Origin: Tannerellaceae bacterium
Lineage (GTDB): Bacteria > Bacteroidota > Bacteroidia > Bacteroidales > Tannerellaceae
Direction of reading: 5' to 3'
Assembly: GCA_031276545.1 (NCBI GenBank)
Contig: JAISMW010000012.1
Coordinates: 1 to 64,000 of the forward strand
Length of the DNA stretch: 64,000 bases
Shown here: positions 1 to 9,015 of the stretch, one piece after another
How the letters are laid out: each line of letters begins with the position of its first letter
Numbering within the stretch: position 1 is the stretch's first letter
Notes under the pieces: model-generated
Told to the model about the DNA's origin: nothing
Seen by the model: only the letters and a program-made list of their open reading frames with translations
The model's database searches: none
Program-made: the position numbers and the translations under genes

Positions 1-266
1 GATGAATTCGAAAATTTGTATTCCGACAAGCCAAGTCGTCCTTCAATGCCCATACGGTTTATGGTTGGCGTATTGATGCTCAAATATTTATACAACCTTG
101 GCGATGAGCGGATACCGGAGTATTGGGTTCGCGATGTCTACTTTCAATACTTTTATCACCATGAGCCGGCAGGACGTTTTAACCTTTCTGATGTGGAAAA
201 CAATTTATCGAAAGTATTGAGCAGGCGCAGAAAAAGTTGAAAACTATCAATCCAAAGAAAAAATAA
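1..266 (+). pseudogene. Decayed IS5/IS1182-like transposase fragment
   Basis: The frame is open at the window edge and encodes a DUF772-type transposase N-terminus: residues reading LYSDKPSRPSMPIRFMVGV, then LKYLYNLGDE and VYFQYF. Intact relatives continue with a conserved cysteine-containing segment after that point. Here the frame runs into unrelated residues and stops at 240. Shifting frame near 200 recovers a lysine-rich stretch (KQFIESIEQAQKKLK) that ends at a TAA at 264-266, which looks like a frameshifted remnant of the same gene. No DDE catalytic core is present in the window. It is a dead insertion sequence; the family assignment rests on recognition of the N-terminal motif only. Confidence 0.6.
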
Positions 267-428
267 TCACTGCCGACCGACTATACAGCTAAACAAGATA
301 CCTATTCATCAGGATCCCTTCGTCAAATTACATATTTGTGGGTATTGACAGGGCATGGGCATTGTCGGATCTTTGCGCCTTTCCATTTATTAACAGATAA
401 AAATTACAAACAAACAAGGCGTGTGTAT

Positions 429-935
429 ATGAAAAAGACAGGCATATTTTATGGTTCTTCCTCCGGAACAACCGAAGACGTTGCGCAGCGGATCGCTGCC
501 GGTTTAGGAATCGAAGCAGCGGATGTATATAATGTAGGCGATGCGCCGGTAAGCGCCGTAGCGCCTTACGAAGTGTTGATACTGGGTACCTCTACCTGGG
601 GATCCGGCGATTTGCAGGACGACTGGGACGCTTTTCTTCCCAAACTGAAGAAAGCCGACTTGTCCGGCAAGACGATTGTGCTGTTCGGTACGGGTGATTC
701 ATCTTCCTTCAGCGATACCTTCTGCGACGGGATGGGGATTATTTACAAACAACTGAAGGATACGGGCGCCGTGTTTGCCGGGGCAGTGCCTCTCGACGGC
801 TATTCGTTCGATTCTTCCGAGGCGGTGGCAGACGGCGTGTTTGCAGGACTGGCGCTCGACGAGCTGAACGAGAGCGACCTCACCGACGAGCGTATCGCCC
901 GGTGGATCGAAGGCTTAAAAGCAGAAGTATTATAA
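429..935 (+). CDS. fldA: Flavodoxin (168 aa)
   Basis: Long-chain type flavodoxin, a small cytoplasmic FMN electron carrier. The N-terminus MKKTGIFYGSSSGTTEDVA contains the phosphate-binding loop (GSSSGTTE). The TSTWGSGDLQDDW segment is the first FMN isoalloxazine loop with its tryptophan, and GTGDSSSFSDTFCDGM is the second loop. The length of 168 residues is normal for FldA. I chose the ATG at 429 because it starts the first beta strand directly; an in-frame ATG at 336 would add 31 residues unlike any flavodoxin. It is a single plus-strand gene that converges with the minus-strand GH172 gene, with only 6 nt between them. Function by family is low-potential electron transfer; no partner is encoded nearby. 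Confidence 0.93.
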   Translation: MKKTGIFYGSSSGTTEDVAQRIAAGLGIEAADVYNVGDAPVSAVAPYEVLILGTSTWGSGDLQDDWDAFLPKLKKADLSGKTIVLFGTGDSSSFSDTFCDGMGIIYKQLKDTGAVFAGAVPLDGYSFDSSEAVADGVFAGLALDELNESDLTDERIARWIEGLKAEVL

Positions 936-941
936 CTTGGT

Positions 942-2504
942 TTAATGTTCCGGTTCTCCGGATTCGGAACTCGGCGGCAGGGGCAATGTCCTTGCCGTCA
1001 CTTCCGAACGGGAAGTAGTTTCCGGCCGGGCCTTCCGGTCTCCATACCAGAAGATGGTGGCAGCGCAGTCTACCGTTCCCGTTTTTTCTCCCCACCACTC
1101 CATATCTAAGTCAAAGCGATGCACGAAGGGCGCTCCGTCCAGCAGACGGAGCCGGAAGAAGGTATTGTATCCGTGCATGCTTTTTGTACCGGCCTGAGGC
1201 GCTCCTCCGAAAGGCGTTTGAAACGTGCGGACAGGCTGTTGCGGATGATTGTAATAGTATCCCAGGTTTGTTTCCGTTTGCCGGGTCTCCTCCCCATCTA
1301 TGCGAATCCGGTCGCTTCCCTTTCCGTACCAGCCCGATGTATGGTTGTAGACGCTGAATACGTCGCCTTTGTACACACCCCTCCCGCCACTGATGGACGC
1401 AAAGTTCCATTCGTTCTTTTCGGAAGCGCTGAGGGGTATCCCGGTTTCTTCCTTCCATGAAGCGTGGAAATAGAGCATCCGTTCGTCCCATGGCAGGGGG
1501 GCTGCATAGATAGCGTAGCGGATATGAACGGGCTTCCTTCCTTCATTCACAAAAGCCAGCGAGGCCTTCTCCATATAGGGCATCAGCCAGCGGCTGACCA
1601 CGCTTCCTTTCCCGTCGGACGACAGATACCGGCTTTCCACAGCCGGGGCGCTCATGCCTCCTCCGGAGAAATCGGCCAAGGGCGCCCGCAGCGTTTGCTT
1701 GCCGTCGAATGTGCCTTGCAACACCAGGTTACGCATGGATTGCGCGTATTCATCTCCCATGGGGGTCACCTGCACTTCCCATTCATAGACGGCATGTTCG
1801 CCCTGGGGCAGCCGTACCACAATCGGGGCGCCTTCTTCGAGCATCGCCTCGCCCCGGATGGCGCTCTTCTCAAGACGTTCCGGCCTGGGAGGATTTTGCA
1901 GCAAATGGTCTACGTCCGCTATTTTTTTCTTCAGGTGGGAAAGTTTTTTGAGCGAAAAGGTTTCCACGGAAGTATGCTCCGGATATTGGCGATAGTCTAT
2001 CCGGAAGTGTCCGGAAGCCGCTGCCCCGCCGGTATGTTCGAACGTGATCCGGCAGCTCTTCTCGTAGGGAACAGGGAGGAACAGCGTGCTGCCTTCGGCA
2101 GCGCCGGAACGGGGGTTGGTATGATAGCAAAGCAGTCCGCCGCCTTCTTCGAGGATATCCGGAAGGGAAAGGCCGGAGACCGGCAGGCTCATCTCCGCAT
2201 CCTCGGAGCCGTCGAAATAAAAATGCAGCAGTCCCTGCATTTTTCCCTGCGCCGTCAGGAGGCGGGTGATGACGCCCGGCCCCTGACGATCGAACAGCGC
2301 TTCTTCCATCCGTCCCGATACCGACAGCGCCTGATACGGTATGGCCGGATAGCGTGCGCCTTCTTCCACCGAGAGCATTTCATCAAGCAGTCTGTCCACA
2401 GTCACGTCTTTCTCCTTTCCCCCCGAACAGGACAAAAGACAGCAGAAGAATACCGCCGCCATGGCTGCCGGCAGATAAGAGGAAATGTATTTAACAGGAA
2501 TCAT
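942..2504 (-). CDS. DUF2961 / GH172-like lipoprotein (520 aa)
   Basis: The N-terminus is a lipoprotein signal (hydrophobic run ending FFCCLLSC), so the mature protein is probably anchored in the outer or inner membrane. The segment around GPGVITRLLTAQGKMQGLLHFYFDG matches the start of the DUF2961 fold, now classed as glycoside hydrolase family 172. That family includes difructose-anhydride and arabinofuranan-degrading enzymes with a jelly-roll fold. Length fits the family. The substrate cannot be told from sequence. It lies 30 nt downstream of tRNA-Arg on the same strand and has no clear promoter of its own, so read-through from the tRNA is possible. It may serve the neighbouring polysaccharide locus, but a different gene (2834-3535, opposite strand) lies between them. 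Confidence 0.75.
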   Translation of the reverse strand: MIPVKYISSYLPAAMAAVFFCCLLSCSGGKEKDVTVDRLLDEMLSVEEGARYPAIPYQALSVSGRMEEALFDRQGPGVITRLLTAQGKMQGLLHFYFDGSEDAEMSLPVSGLSLPDILEEGGGLLCYHTNPRSGAAEGSTLFLPVPYEKSCRITFEHTGGAAASGHFRIDYRQYPEHTSVETFSLKKLSHLKKKIADVDHLLQNPPRPERLEKSAIRGEAMLEEGAPIVVRLPQGEHAVYEWEVQVTPMGDEYAQSMRNLVLQGTFDGKQTLRAPLADFSGGGMSAPAVESRYLSSDGKGSVVSRWLMPYMEKASLAFVNEGRKPVHIRYAIYAAPLPWDERMLYFHASWKEETGIPLSASEKNEWNFASISGGRGVYKGDVFSVYNHTSGWYGKGSDRIRIDGEETRQTETNLGYYYNHPQQPVRTFQTPFGGAPQAGTKSMHGYNTFFRLRLLDGAPFVHRFDLDMEWWGEKTGTVDCAATIFWYGDRKARPETTSRSEVTARTLPLPPSSESGEPEH

Positions 2505-2534
2505 TCGATTGGTAATCTTTCACAAATCTTGAAG

Positions 2535-2607
2535 TGACCCGGGTGGGACTCAAACCCACGACCTTCAGAACCGGAATCTGACGCTCTATTCACTAAGCTA
2601 CCGGGCC
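2535..2607 (-). tRNA. tRNA-Arg (anticodon CCG)
   Basis: The 73-nt minus-strand sequence folds as a cloverleaf. The acceptor stem is GGCCCGG with CCGGGTC and a discriminator A; the anticodon stem is TCAGA/TCTGA around loop TTCCGGT, giving anticodon CCG. The T arm is GTGGG-TTTGAGT-CCCAC. The 3' CCA is not encoded. It reads CGG arginine codons. Confidence 0.95.
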
Positions 2608-2617
2608 AATGATTGCG

Positions 2618-2625
2618 CAAAAGTA
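2618..2625 (-). promoter_or_regulatory. Predicted promoter -7 box of tRNA-Arg
   Basis: On the minus strand this reads TACTTTTG, matching the Bacteroidetes TAnnTTTG consensus, and lies 10 nt upstream of the tRNA 5' end. No clear -33 TTTG is seen. Confidence 0.55.
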
Positions 2626-2713
2626 AAGATTATATCCTTGCAAAACAAATCCTCTTTTGGAAGGGGTATATCTTTTTTTGCCGTACTTTGTTTTATTTTG
2701 AATTGTTTTTATC

Positions 2714-2721
2714 TACATTTG
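2714..2721 (+). promoter_or_regulatory. Predicted promoter -7 box of the 2834 gene
   Basis: TACATTTG matches TAnnTTTG. It would give a leader of roughly 105 nt before the ATG at 2834. The -33 element is not convincing. Confidence 0.4.
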
Positions 2722-2833
2722 CGTCGAAGTTCGTTATTTACGACACTAAAACAAATCTGCAGCGAAAAACAGAAGATGCATGATAAAGTTCTAAATTGTG
2801 TAAAGACTATAATTAAACTAAAATAGATGATTT

Positions 2834-3535
2834 ATGAAAACATTAAAATCGATTTTTTTACTCAGCCTCCTTATCGCAGGGGCTTCCTGCTTTGAAGCTA
2901 AAGGGCAGGTTACTATAGGTGCGGACATCGAACCGTTGAAGGGCGTTTTATTGGATATCAAATCAACAGCCGGTACAGGAGGTACAGCAACAACCGATGT
3001 CGGCGGCTTGGGATTGCCCCGTGTAGCATTAACAAGTTTAACATCCCTGGCTCCATTCCTCAACTCTACTGAGGAGGGTGTAACAAACGCAAAAGCAGAC
3101 CGCACCGGTTTGACGGTCTACAATATAACGAATAATAGTACCTTCAAACCGGGTATTTATGTATGGAACGGAACCAAATGGACCGTAACGGGAGGTGGAG
3201 CCAGGTGGTTCTACATGCCTGCTATCAATATATCGGTAACGAGCCAGGTGACTGATGTAGATTTCGATTTGTATGATGCGTATAAAAAACAGTTTACCCG
3301 CTCAGGCAACACCACGTTTAAAAGCAACCCTAACTACGGTGGCGCTTATGTACCGTCTCCTGAAAGCGACAGAATCTATAACGCGAATGAATTGGATTAC
3401 GTCATTACATATTATGATACGCAGGTTTTTAGTTCTGTGGCCGTTGACGATAATGGAAAGATGAAGTACTCGACAGTAGCAAACCCTGTCATCACCCCGA
3501 ATACTTATTTCAATGTTGTTTTCATAGTGAGATAA
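2834..3535 (+). CDS. Secreted protein of unknown function (233 aa)
   Basis: An N-terminal signal peptide (MKTLKSIFLLSLLIAGASC) is followed by QVTIGADIEPLKGVLLDIKS, then a segment with GGLGLPRVALTSL, TGLTVYNITNN and PGIYVWNGTKWT. This order (a QVTIG start, a glycine-rich LPRV block, a YN block and a WNGTKW block) recurs in many small exported Bacteroidales proteins whose role is not established. The cysteine at the signal end could allow lipidation, but a clean lipobox is not obvious. The remaining C-terminal part is beta-rich with no motif I know. Monocistronic: its own predicted promoter and two tandem terminators bound it. Confidence 0.8.
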   Translation: MKTLKSIFLLSLLIAGASCFEAKGQVTIGADIEPLKGVLLDIKSTAGTGGTATTDVGGLGLPRVALTSLTSLAPFLNSTEEGVTNAKADRTGLTVYNITNNSTFKPGIYVWNGTKWTVTGGGARWFYMPAINISVTSQVTDVDFDLYDAYKKQFTRSGNTTFKSNPNYGGAYVPSPESDRIYNANELDYVITYYDTQVFSSVAVDDNGKMKYSTVANPVITPNTYFNVVFIVR

Positions 3536-3540
3536 AGCAT

Positions 3541-3562
3541 ACAGGCTTCGGCCTGTTTTTTC
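3541..3562 (+). terminator. Rho-independent terminator after the 2834 gene
   Basis: The hairpin ACAGGC-TTCG-GCCTGT has a UUCG-type tetraloop and is followed by a T run. It sits 5 nt after the stop codon. Confidence 0.8.
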
Positions 3563-3577
3563 TTCGTGATTACTTAT

Positions 3578-3619
3578 GGAGATTATCCCCTGGGGCGGGG
3601 ATAATCTCCGTTTTTTTTT
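3578..3619 (+). terminator. Second, stronger terminator hairpin
   Basis: A perfect 13-bp stem (3578-3590 with 3597-3609) and a 6-nt loop is followed by G and nine T. It backs up the first terminator and abuts the stop of the convergent minus-strand gene; the T run supports plus-strand termination only. Confidence 0.85.
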
Positions 3620-6600
3620 ATTGCTGTCCAATCCGTATGCCGAACAGGGATTTTGTGGTGGTGGCGAAAAGGATGTTTCTGTCTTCGCCTCCGATGGTCA
3701 GCGAGATGGGACGTTCTTCCAGTACGATGCGTTTCAGCTCTTTTCCGGTACGGTCGTAGACGAATATCTCTCCGTCGGCGATGTAGAGATTGCCGTCTTT
3801 GTCCGTCACCTGGCTGTATTGTCCCTGGGGATAGAGGGTTTGCAGGTTCGCGAGCGTCCCGTCGGGCTGTACGTCGAGGCGGACGGTTGTTTTATTGTTC
3901 TCGTTGGCTACGAAGAGCGGTTCGGCCTGCCCCGGCGTCACGGACGAGAGCGCTGCCGAACGCCCCAGGTCGTAGGTTTCCGGTATGATTGTGACTCCGT
4001 CGGGCGCCACAAAGCTGTATTCGGGGAGGCTTACCGCTACACGGTCGAAATCGCCCCGCCAGCGGCTGGAGGGGTAGATGACCCTCTGCACATTCTTCAC
4101 TTCTTTCGTGGGGACGCGCGGCAGGAGCCGGATCGTTTCGTCCGGATCGGCAGGGTCGATGGAATATGCCCAGGCTGCCCAGCCGCTATTGCCCCAGCCG
4201 CTGTACATCGGATTGTCGTCGGGCAGGCGCGGCACGGTTTCCTGTACTCCGTCGATTAGGTAGCCCGGTTGGGGGTCGTAGCGGAAGACTACCAGCAGCC
4301 GGTCTTCCGTGTCGGTGGCCAGCGTGAAGGGTTTCCACGGATAGTCGGCCAGCAGCGAGAGGGTATGGCTGCGGGCGTCCCATTTGTAAATCTTTTTCAG
4401 CCGGTTCTCTCCAAAGTATACATTCCCTTTGCTGTCTGACGTGGTGCCGGCGGCAAATTCAAATCCGTCGGCCAGCTTGTTGATCACGCCGGGGCGGTCG
4501 TCGTAGGGGCGGCGGCTCTGCTCTGTGCCGGAGATGTTCAGCCGGGCGAAATCCCAGGCATAGACCGGCAGCGCTTTGTTTACGTCGAATACCGGTATTT
4601 CGATGACGGGCAATACCTGCGTATAGTTGTGGACATTGCGGAACTCGATGTCGCGGCTGTTCCAGAGCCTGACGCCGAACTCCTGCGGAGCGCTTGCCCG
4701 GATGACGCGGTACATCCAGAGATTGGCAAACATCAGGCGGCTGGAGTTGGATATTTCCAGCATCCGGCAATCCTTTCCTTCGCGGCCTTCTTCTTCAAAC
4801 TGGAAGGCATAGACTTTCCAGTTCGAAACGTCTTCGAAGCGGGCTTCATTGCGCACGTGGTGTTCGAGCGACATGGCGTAAATGCGTCCGGGCGTGGCGG
4901 TATGGCTTACGTACAACCCGGAGGCGGCGTAGGTATTGGCCGTCCAGATATCCTTGAGGGTTCCGCCGCCGTTTCGTCCTACCCAGAGGCTCCAGTACTG
5001 GTTGTCCCACGCCAGGTCGAGCCCTTGCACGGCGACGGGATTCGAGGGCGAACTGATGCGCGAGGCGGGGTCCGGACGCCGGGGCGCCCGGCCGGGCTGA
5101 CCGTCATCGGGCGAGGGTTTCCGCATCGTTCCGTGTCCGCCTACGAATTTGACGTCGTTCATCAGCGACTGCTCTCCGGCAAGCCATTTGCAGCCTACGG
5201 CGCGGTAGTTGTATCCTCCGGTGCTGATTCCGACGCCGTTCAGGACGTCGTCTCCTCCTTCCGACGATTCTATCATGGGCACGGGAGCGCCGAATCCGCT
5301 GAAGGCCGGTTCGCTTTCTTTCAGGACGAACTGGGTGCCGAAGGGATGCAGTCCGATGAGCTTCGTGCCGGGCGCCATCTTGACGGTTCCGGTGATGCGG
5401 TACCATCCCTGGGGCACATAGATATGTTTGTGACGGGCTATGGCTTCGCGGAAGACGCCGGTATCGTCGGTTTCGCCGTCTCCTTTGGCTCCCAAATCGC
5501 GGATATTCACCCACGATTCCATGGGCGGCAAGGCCGGCACGTCATTGACCGCAGGCGGCGTAAATGCCGGCAGGGGGACGATGCGGCTGAGGGTTCCGTA
5601 GCGGGAAGTTGCCGAAAGGCTGTCCATCAGAAGGCCATACGTAAAGTCTTCCACCTGATATTGGCGGTCTTTTACCTCCACTTTCCTGCCGCTTTGGGCA
5701 TACTGCACCAGGGTGGGGACATTCCGGCAATGCAGGTTGAGGAGGTTGAGCTGGGAGAACGAATTGCCTTCCACGCCCACCACAATGCCGGCTTTCGAGA
5801 CATTTTCGAACCAGGAATTTTCCATGTGGAGGCGGTCGGCACGTCCTTCCTGCATTTCAAAGGCTACCGGCACGTTCTTCACCTGCATACGCACGATGGC
5901 GAAACCTGTCTCGCGGCTCAGGACGGCAGCCTTGCGCTGTCCTTCGAAATAGGTATCCACCATCATCATCGGCCAGCCGGGCGAGGTGCGGCCGGAGGTG
6001 ATGCCGTAATCGCCGCCATAGAACTTGAGGTTCTCCACCTCGTTGCCCACGTCGTATATGCCGGCTTTTCCGTCGCCGGTGAAGAAGATGCAGTGACTGA
6101 TGAAGCTGTGCTGCGCAAAATGGGAGCGGACGCCCACGGCCTGGGGGTTGCCTTTCTCTATCCGGAGGTTGATGTTGGACAGGGCGCTGTAAAACGTGCC
6201 GGCTCCGGCGTCCTGGGGCAGGCGGCCGGGCTGGGGCAGTCCGCCGGTAAACCAGATCATATAGTTCTGTTCGTCCTGAAACCCCGGCGTATGTTTCCCC
6301 AGGATGATTTCCGGACGGTTTTTCCCGTATCCAATCAGGCGCACGGCGGCGGGGATATGAATCGTTTTACTGATCAGGTATTTTCCTTCGGGGAGAAACA
6401 GGATGCCGAAGTTTTTCTTCGTCTTGACTTCGTTGATGGCGGCCTGGAGCGCTTCCGAGACGTCGGTTTTCCCGTCGGCTCTGACGGCGTAGTTCTCCGG
6501 CGTAAAATAAAAGGCTTCGGGGTCGTCGGGTCGCTGCGTGTAGACCGAAGCGTCGCCGGCGGCCTGCAATGCCTGTGTCGCGCCGGCGGCAAGGGCGAGC

Positions 6601-6638
6601 AGCAGGAGGATGAGGAGGGTGCGAAAAGGATGTTTCAT
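3618..6638 (-). CDS. Beta-helix (pectate-lyase-3/GH55-like) protein with C-terminal propeller (1006 aa)
   Basis: A signal peptide (MKHPFRTLLILLLLALAAG) precedes two pectate-lyase-3 type beta-helix starts. The first, near residue 47, reads VRADGKTDVSEALQAAINEV with LPEGKYLI; the second, near residue 380, reads LGAKGDGETDDTGVFREAI with VPQGWYRI. The last 280 residues hold strand repeats such as DSKGNVYFGENRLKKIYKWD and DKDGNLYIADGEIFVYD, like an SMP-30/gluconolactonase propeller. It is the last gene of the minus-strand locus, 22 nt after the GH9 gene, and aligns end to end with the 9016-12039 protein. Role inferred: periplasmic or surface polysaccharide cleavage; hydrolase versus lyase is not decidable by eye. 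Confidence 0.75.
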   Translation of the reverse strand: MKHPFRTLLILLLLALAAGATQALQAAGDASVYTQRPDDPEAFYFTPENYAVRADGKTDVSEALQAAINEVKTKKNFGILFLPEGKYLISKTIHIPAAVRLIGYGKNRPEIILGKHTPGFQDEQNYMIWFTGGLPQPGRLPQDAGAGTFYSALSNINLRIEKGNPQAVGVRSHFAQHSFISHCIFFTGDGKAGIYDVGNEVENLKFYGGDYGITSGRTSPGWPMMMVDTYFEGQRKAAVLSRETGFAIVRMQVKNVPVAFEMQEGRADRLHMENSWFENVSKAGIVVGVEGNSFSQLNLLNLHCRNVPTLVQYAQSGRKVEVKDRQYQVEDFTYGLLMDSLSATSRYGTLSRIVPLPAFTPPAVNDVPALPPMESWVNIRDLGAKGDGETDDTGVFREAIARHKHIYVPQGWYRITGTVKMAPGTKLIGLHPFGTQFVLKESEPAFSGFGAPVPMIESSEGGDDVLNGVGISTGGYNYRAVGCKWLAGEQSLMNDVKFVGGHGTMRKPSPDDGQPGRAPRRPDPASRISSPSNPVAVQGLDLAWDNQYWSLWVGRNGGGTLKDIWTANTYAASGLYVSHTATPGRIYAMSLEHHVRNEARFEDVSNWKVYAFQFEEEGREGKDCRMLEISNSSRLMFANLWMYRVIRASAPQEFGVRLWNSRDIEFRNVHNYTQVLPVIEIPVFDVNKALPVYAWDFARLNISGTEQSRRPYDDRPGVINKLADGFEFAAGTTSDSKGNVYFGENRLKKIYKWDARSHTLSLLADYPWKPFTLATDTEDRLLVVFRYDPQPGYLIDGVQETVPRLPDDNPMYSGWGNSGWAAWAYSIDPADPDETIRLLPRVPTKEVKNVQRVIYPSSRWRGDFDRVAVSLPEYSFVAPDGVTIIPETYDLGRSAALSSVTPGQAEPLFVANENNKTTVRLDVQPDGTLANLQTLYPQGQYSQVTDKDGNLYIADGEIFVYDRTGKELKRIVLEERPISLTIGGEDRNILFATTTKSLFGIRIGQQ

Positions 6639-6660
6639 GTTCTTTAGTCTGTTTAATGGA

Positions 6661-9006
6661 TTAATCTTCTATAAAGTCGGTCATCAGCATCAGCCAGCGG
6701 CAGGAGGGATGTACCCATATCTCCTTCCAGTTGTAGCAGTTCTCTGCCGGCCAGTAGGGAGCGTCGCGGTTGAAGTGCGTCTGCACGCCTACGGGGAGTC
6801 CGCCCACCAGGTTGCCGCTCATCACGCTGTACTGCCCGGCGTAGCGGTATCCTTCGCCGTACATCAGGCTTTGCGCAAAGGGGTTCATGCCCAGGTGCCA
6901 GTTCAGAGCACGGTAAGCAATTTGCTTCAGTTCTTCGTCGCCGAGGTAGTTGGCCACGACCGCCAGTCCTTTGGCCTGGGTAAGCGTGGTTCCGCTATTG
7001 CCCCGGAAGCTGGTCCATACCGGGAAGCGTTTGAGGTAATACCGTTCGGTCAGCCCGACGCCGTTCCTTATCTGTTCGATCTCCGTTTCGTCGCGGGCTT
7101 TTGTCAGGTCGTAGATGCCGGCGGGAATCATGTAATAGGGGGCGTTGACGGCGGCGGCTTTCTTATAAAAGTCGGCATAGAGTTCCAGCGCCCTGTTCCA
7201 TTCTTCCGCTTCGTTGGGGTAGAGCGTTGCCATCATGACCAGCCCCACCACGGCGTCCTGCTCATGGCTCCTGTGGGGATAGTGGAGGATGGTTTCTTTC
7301 GAGGAATCGCGGTAGAAAAAGCCTTTGCAGTCGACGCCGTCTTCCAGGTCTTCCTGCTGCTGGCAGCGGACGATGTAGTCGGCGTAGGACATGGCCACCG
7401 TTTCGTATGTTGGGTCATACGAGGCTTTATACAGAGCCAGGGCTGCGTTGAGGGCTGCGCCTGCCAGCTCCACGTTCATGCGCTGTTCGCTGAGCGCTGC
7501 CGTGGCGAAGTTGAAATCTTCGACGGCGCAGTCCAGGGCGTAGGCGGCCAGGTTGCTGTCGTGCGACATGTAAACGAAGGCGGCGGTTGCTTCCGTCGTA
7601 GCGGAGATGAGGTTGGCGTGCGGGCTGTTTTGCGCTTTGGCGGCAAAGTCGTCATCCGAGCCGATGATGTTGTCCGTCCACATGTCCTTGGTAGCCCATA
7701 CGCTTCGGAAGCCGTCGCCGAAGCGGGTTTTCAGCATCCAGTCGAGACCCCATTCCGCTTCGTCCAGCAGGAGTTCCGAGAGTTCGGGGTCGGAGTCTTT
7801 GATCTTATCGGCCAGCAGCAGCATGGCATATACGGCCTCGGCCGTATTGACCAGTCCTTGCGAGAGGTCGCCCGCGTCGTGCCAGCCTCCGTGGATAGGC
7901 ACCATCCGTCCGTCGTTGTGCACGCATACCCAGTCCTGGTGGCAGGCGTCGTGCACGCCTTCGATGGAGCATCCGCAGCTCTGCCCGTAAAAGTGGTTGA
8001 CGGTTTTTATGATCGAGCTGCGGTAAACGGCGGCGAAGCTGCCGATGCGGAACGGTTTTGTTTGCAGCGCGCCGACCTTCAGCCGGTATTCGCCCGGCGT
8101 ATTGATCCGGCTGAAGTCCATGACGTGGAAATGGCCGGTGGGCGTCGATTGGGGCACGACTTCGCCGAGCATCACCAGTTTGCCCGACGGGTATTCCCGG
8201 AGGCTGAAGGTCGTGACGGAGTCGTCGGGGGCCACGAAGGCCTCTTTGGGGAATCCCGTCACATAGCCGGCATGATTGTAGGCTATTTCGCCCGGCGCGA
8301 CGTCCCATCCCTCGAAGTGGTCGGCGTCCACCTTTTCCAGGTAAAGCTCGTCGATGAAGTAGCGTGCCGTATCCGTGGCGCCGGGTTCGTTGCCCTGCAG
8401 GCGGTAGCGAATCTCCAGGCCTGTTACCTTTTCCCTTCCCAGGTGGGCGATTTCCCAACAGACCTTGTTCCATTGGTTGTTTTCGAGCACCTGGTAGTTC
8501 AGTCCGTTGCGTTCGTAGGCGTCGGGCACCTTGTCTTCGCCTTCGTTATGGAAAACCAGGCTGACGGATACGACCTTGAAGCCCTGCAAGTCGGGATAGA
8601 TCCAGAACGACAGGCGGTTCCAGTCTGTCCAGTCTGCGCTGTCCACCGGATACACCGCGCTTGCCACGCCCCAGGGTCGGCCTTCCGGAGGCCTTTCGGT
8701 TCCTTTGGTGGGCGAGGTCAGGAGGAGGGAGTATTGTCCCTTGTAGGAATATTGTTCCGACAGGGAGAGGTAGCCGTATCCTTTGTGCGTCCAGCCGTCC
8801 ATGCTTTCCATATCGGAGAGCAGGACGGAGTCGAGTACTTCTTTTTGAGACCAGGCGTATTCCAGCGAATGTTCGTAAGTCGCTTGGATAGGCATGGAGG
8901 GGATGTCTTCCGCGAGGAAGTTTTCGTTTTTCCGGAAGCAGGAAGAGAGGAGGAGCGTCAGGAGGCAGAAGGCTGCGGCCGGCGCGATTCGGATGTTTGA
9001 TTTCAT
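6661..9006 (-). CDS. Glycoside hydrolase family 9 lipoprotein (781 aa)
   Basis: Lipoprotein signal ending LLSSC at about residue 22. Residues ~60-210 form a beta-sandwich that could bind carbohydrate (SFWIYPDLQGF, YFIDELYLEKV). A CelD-type Ig-like domain follows (GEIAYNHAGYV onward), then the GH9 (alpha/alpha)6 barrel. The catalytic-base motif GGWHDAGD lies near residue 375. Near the C-terminus NWKEIWVHPSCRWLMLM is positioned like the GH9 acid glutamate region. GH9 enzymes cleave beta-glucans and related chains with inversion. The gene sits between two paralogous beta-helix genes with 9 and 22 nt gaps, so all three are co-transcribed and probably act on the same glycan. Confidence 0.87.
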   Translation of the reverse strand: MKSNIRIAPAAAFCLLTLLLSSCFRKNENFLAEDIPSMPIQATYEHSLEYAWSQKEVLDSVLLSDMESMDGWTHKGYGYLSLSEQYSYKGQYSLLLTSPTKGTERPPEGRPWGVASAVYPVDSADWTDWNRLSFWIYPDLQGFKVVSVSLVFHNEGEDKVPDAYERNGLNYQVLENNQWNKVCWEIAHLGREKVTGLEIRYRLQGNEPGATDTARYFIDELYLEKVDADHFEGWDVAPGEIAYNHAGYVTGFPKEAFVAPDDSVTTFSLREYPSGKLVMLGEVVPQSTPTGHFHVMDFSRINTPGEYRLKVGALQTKPFRIGSFAAVYRSSIIKTVNHFYGQSCGCSIEGVHDACHQDWVCVHNDGRMVPIHGGWHDAGDLSQGLVNTAEAVYAMLLLADKIKDSDPELSELLLDEAEWGLDWMLKTRFGDGFRSVWATKDMWTDNIIGSDDDFAAKAQNSPHANLISATTEATAAFVYMSHDSNLAAYALDCAVEDFNFATAALSEQRMNVELAGAALNAALALYKASYDPTYETVAMSYADYIVRCQQQEDLEDGVDCKGFFYRDSSKETILHYPHRSHEQDAVVGLVMMATLYPNEAEEWNRALELYADFYKKAAAVNAPYYMIPAGIYDLTKARDETEIEQIRNGVGLTERYYLKRFPVWTSFRGNSGTTLTQAKGLAVVANYLGDEELKQIAYRALNWHLGMNPFAQSLMYGEGYRYAGQYSVMSGNLVGGLPVGVQTHFNRDAPYWPAENCYNWKEIWVHPSCRWLMLMTDFIED

Positions 9007-9015
9007 GGTTGATGT

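Noticed and set aside
336..428. Upstream start for flavodoxin
   Set aside because: It would add 31 residues ahead of the first beta strand that are unlike any flavodoxin; the ATG at 429 gives the normal length.
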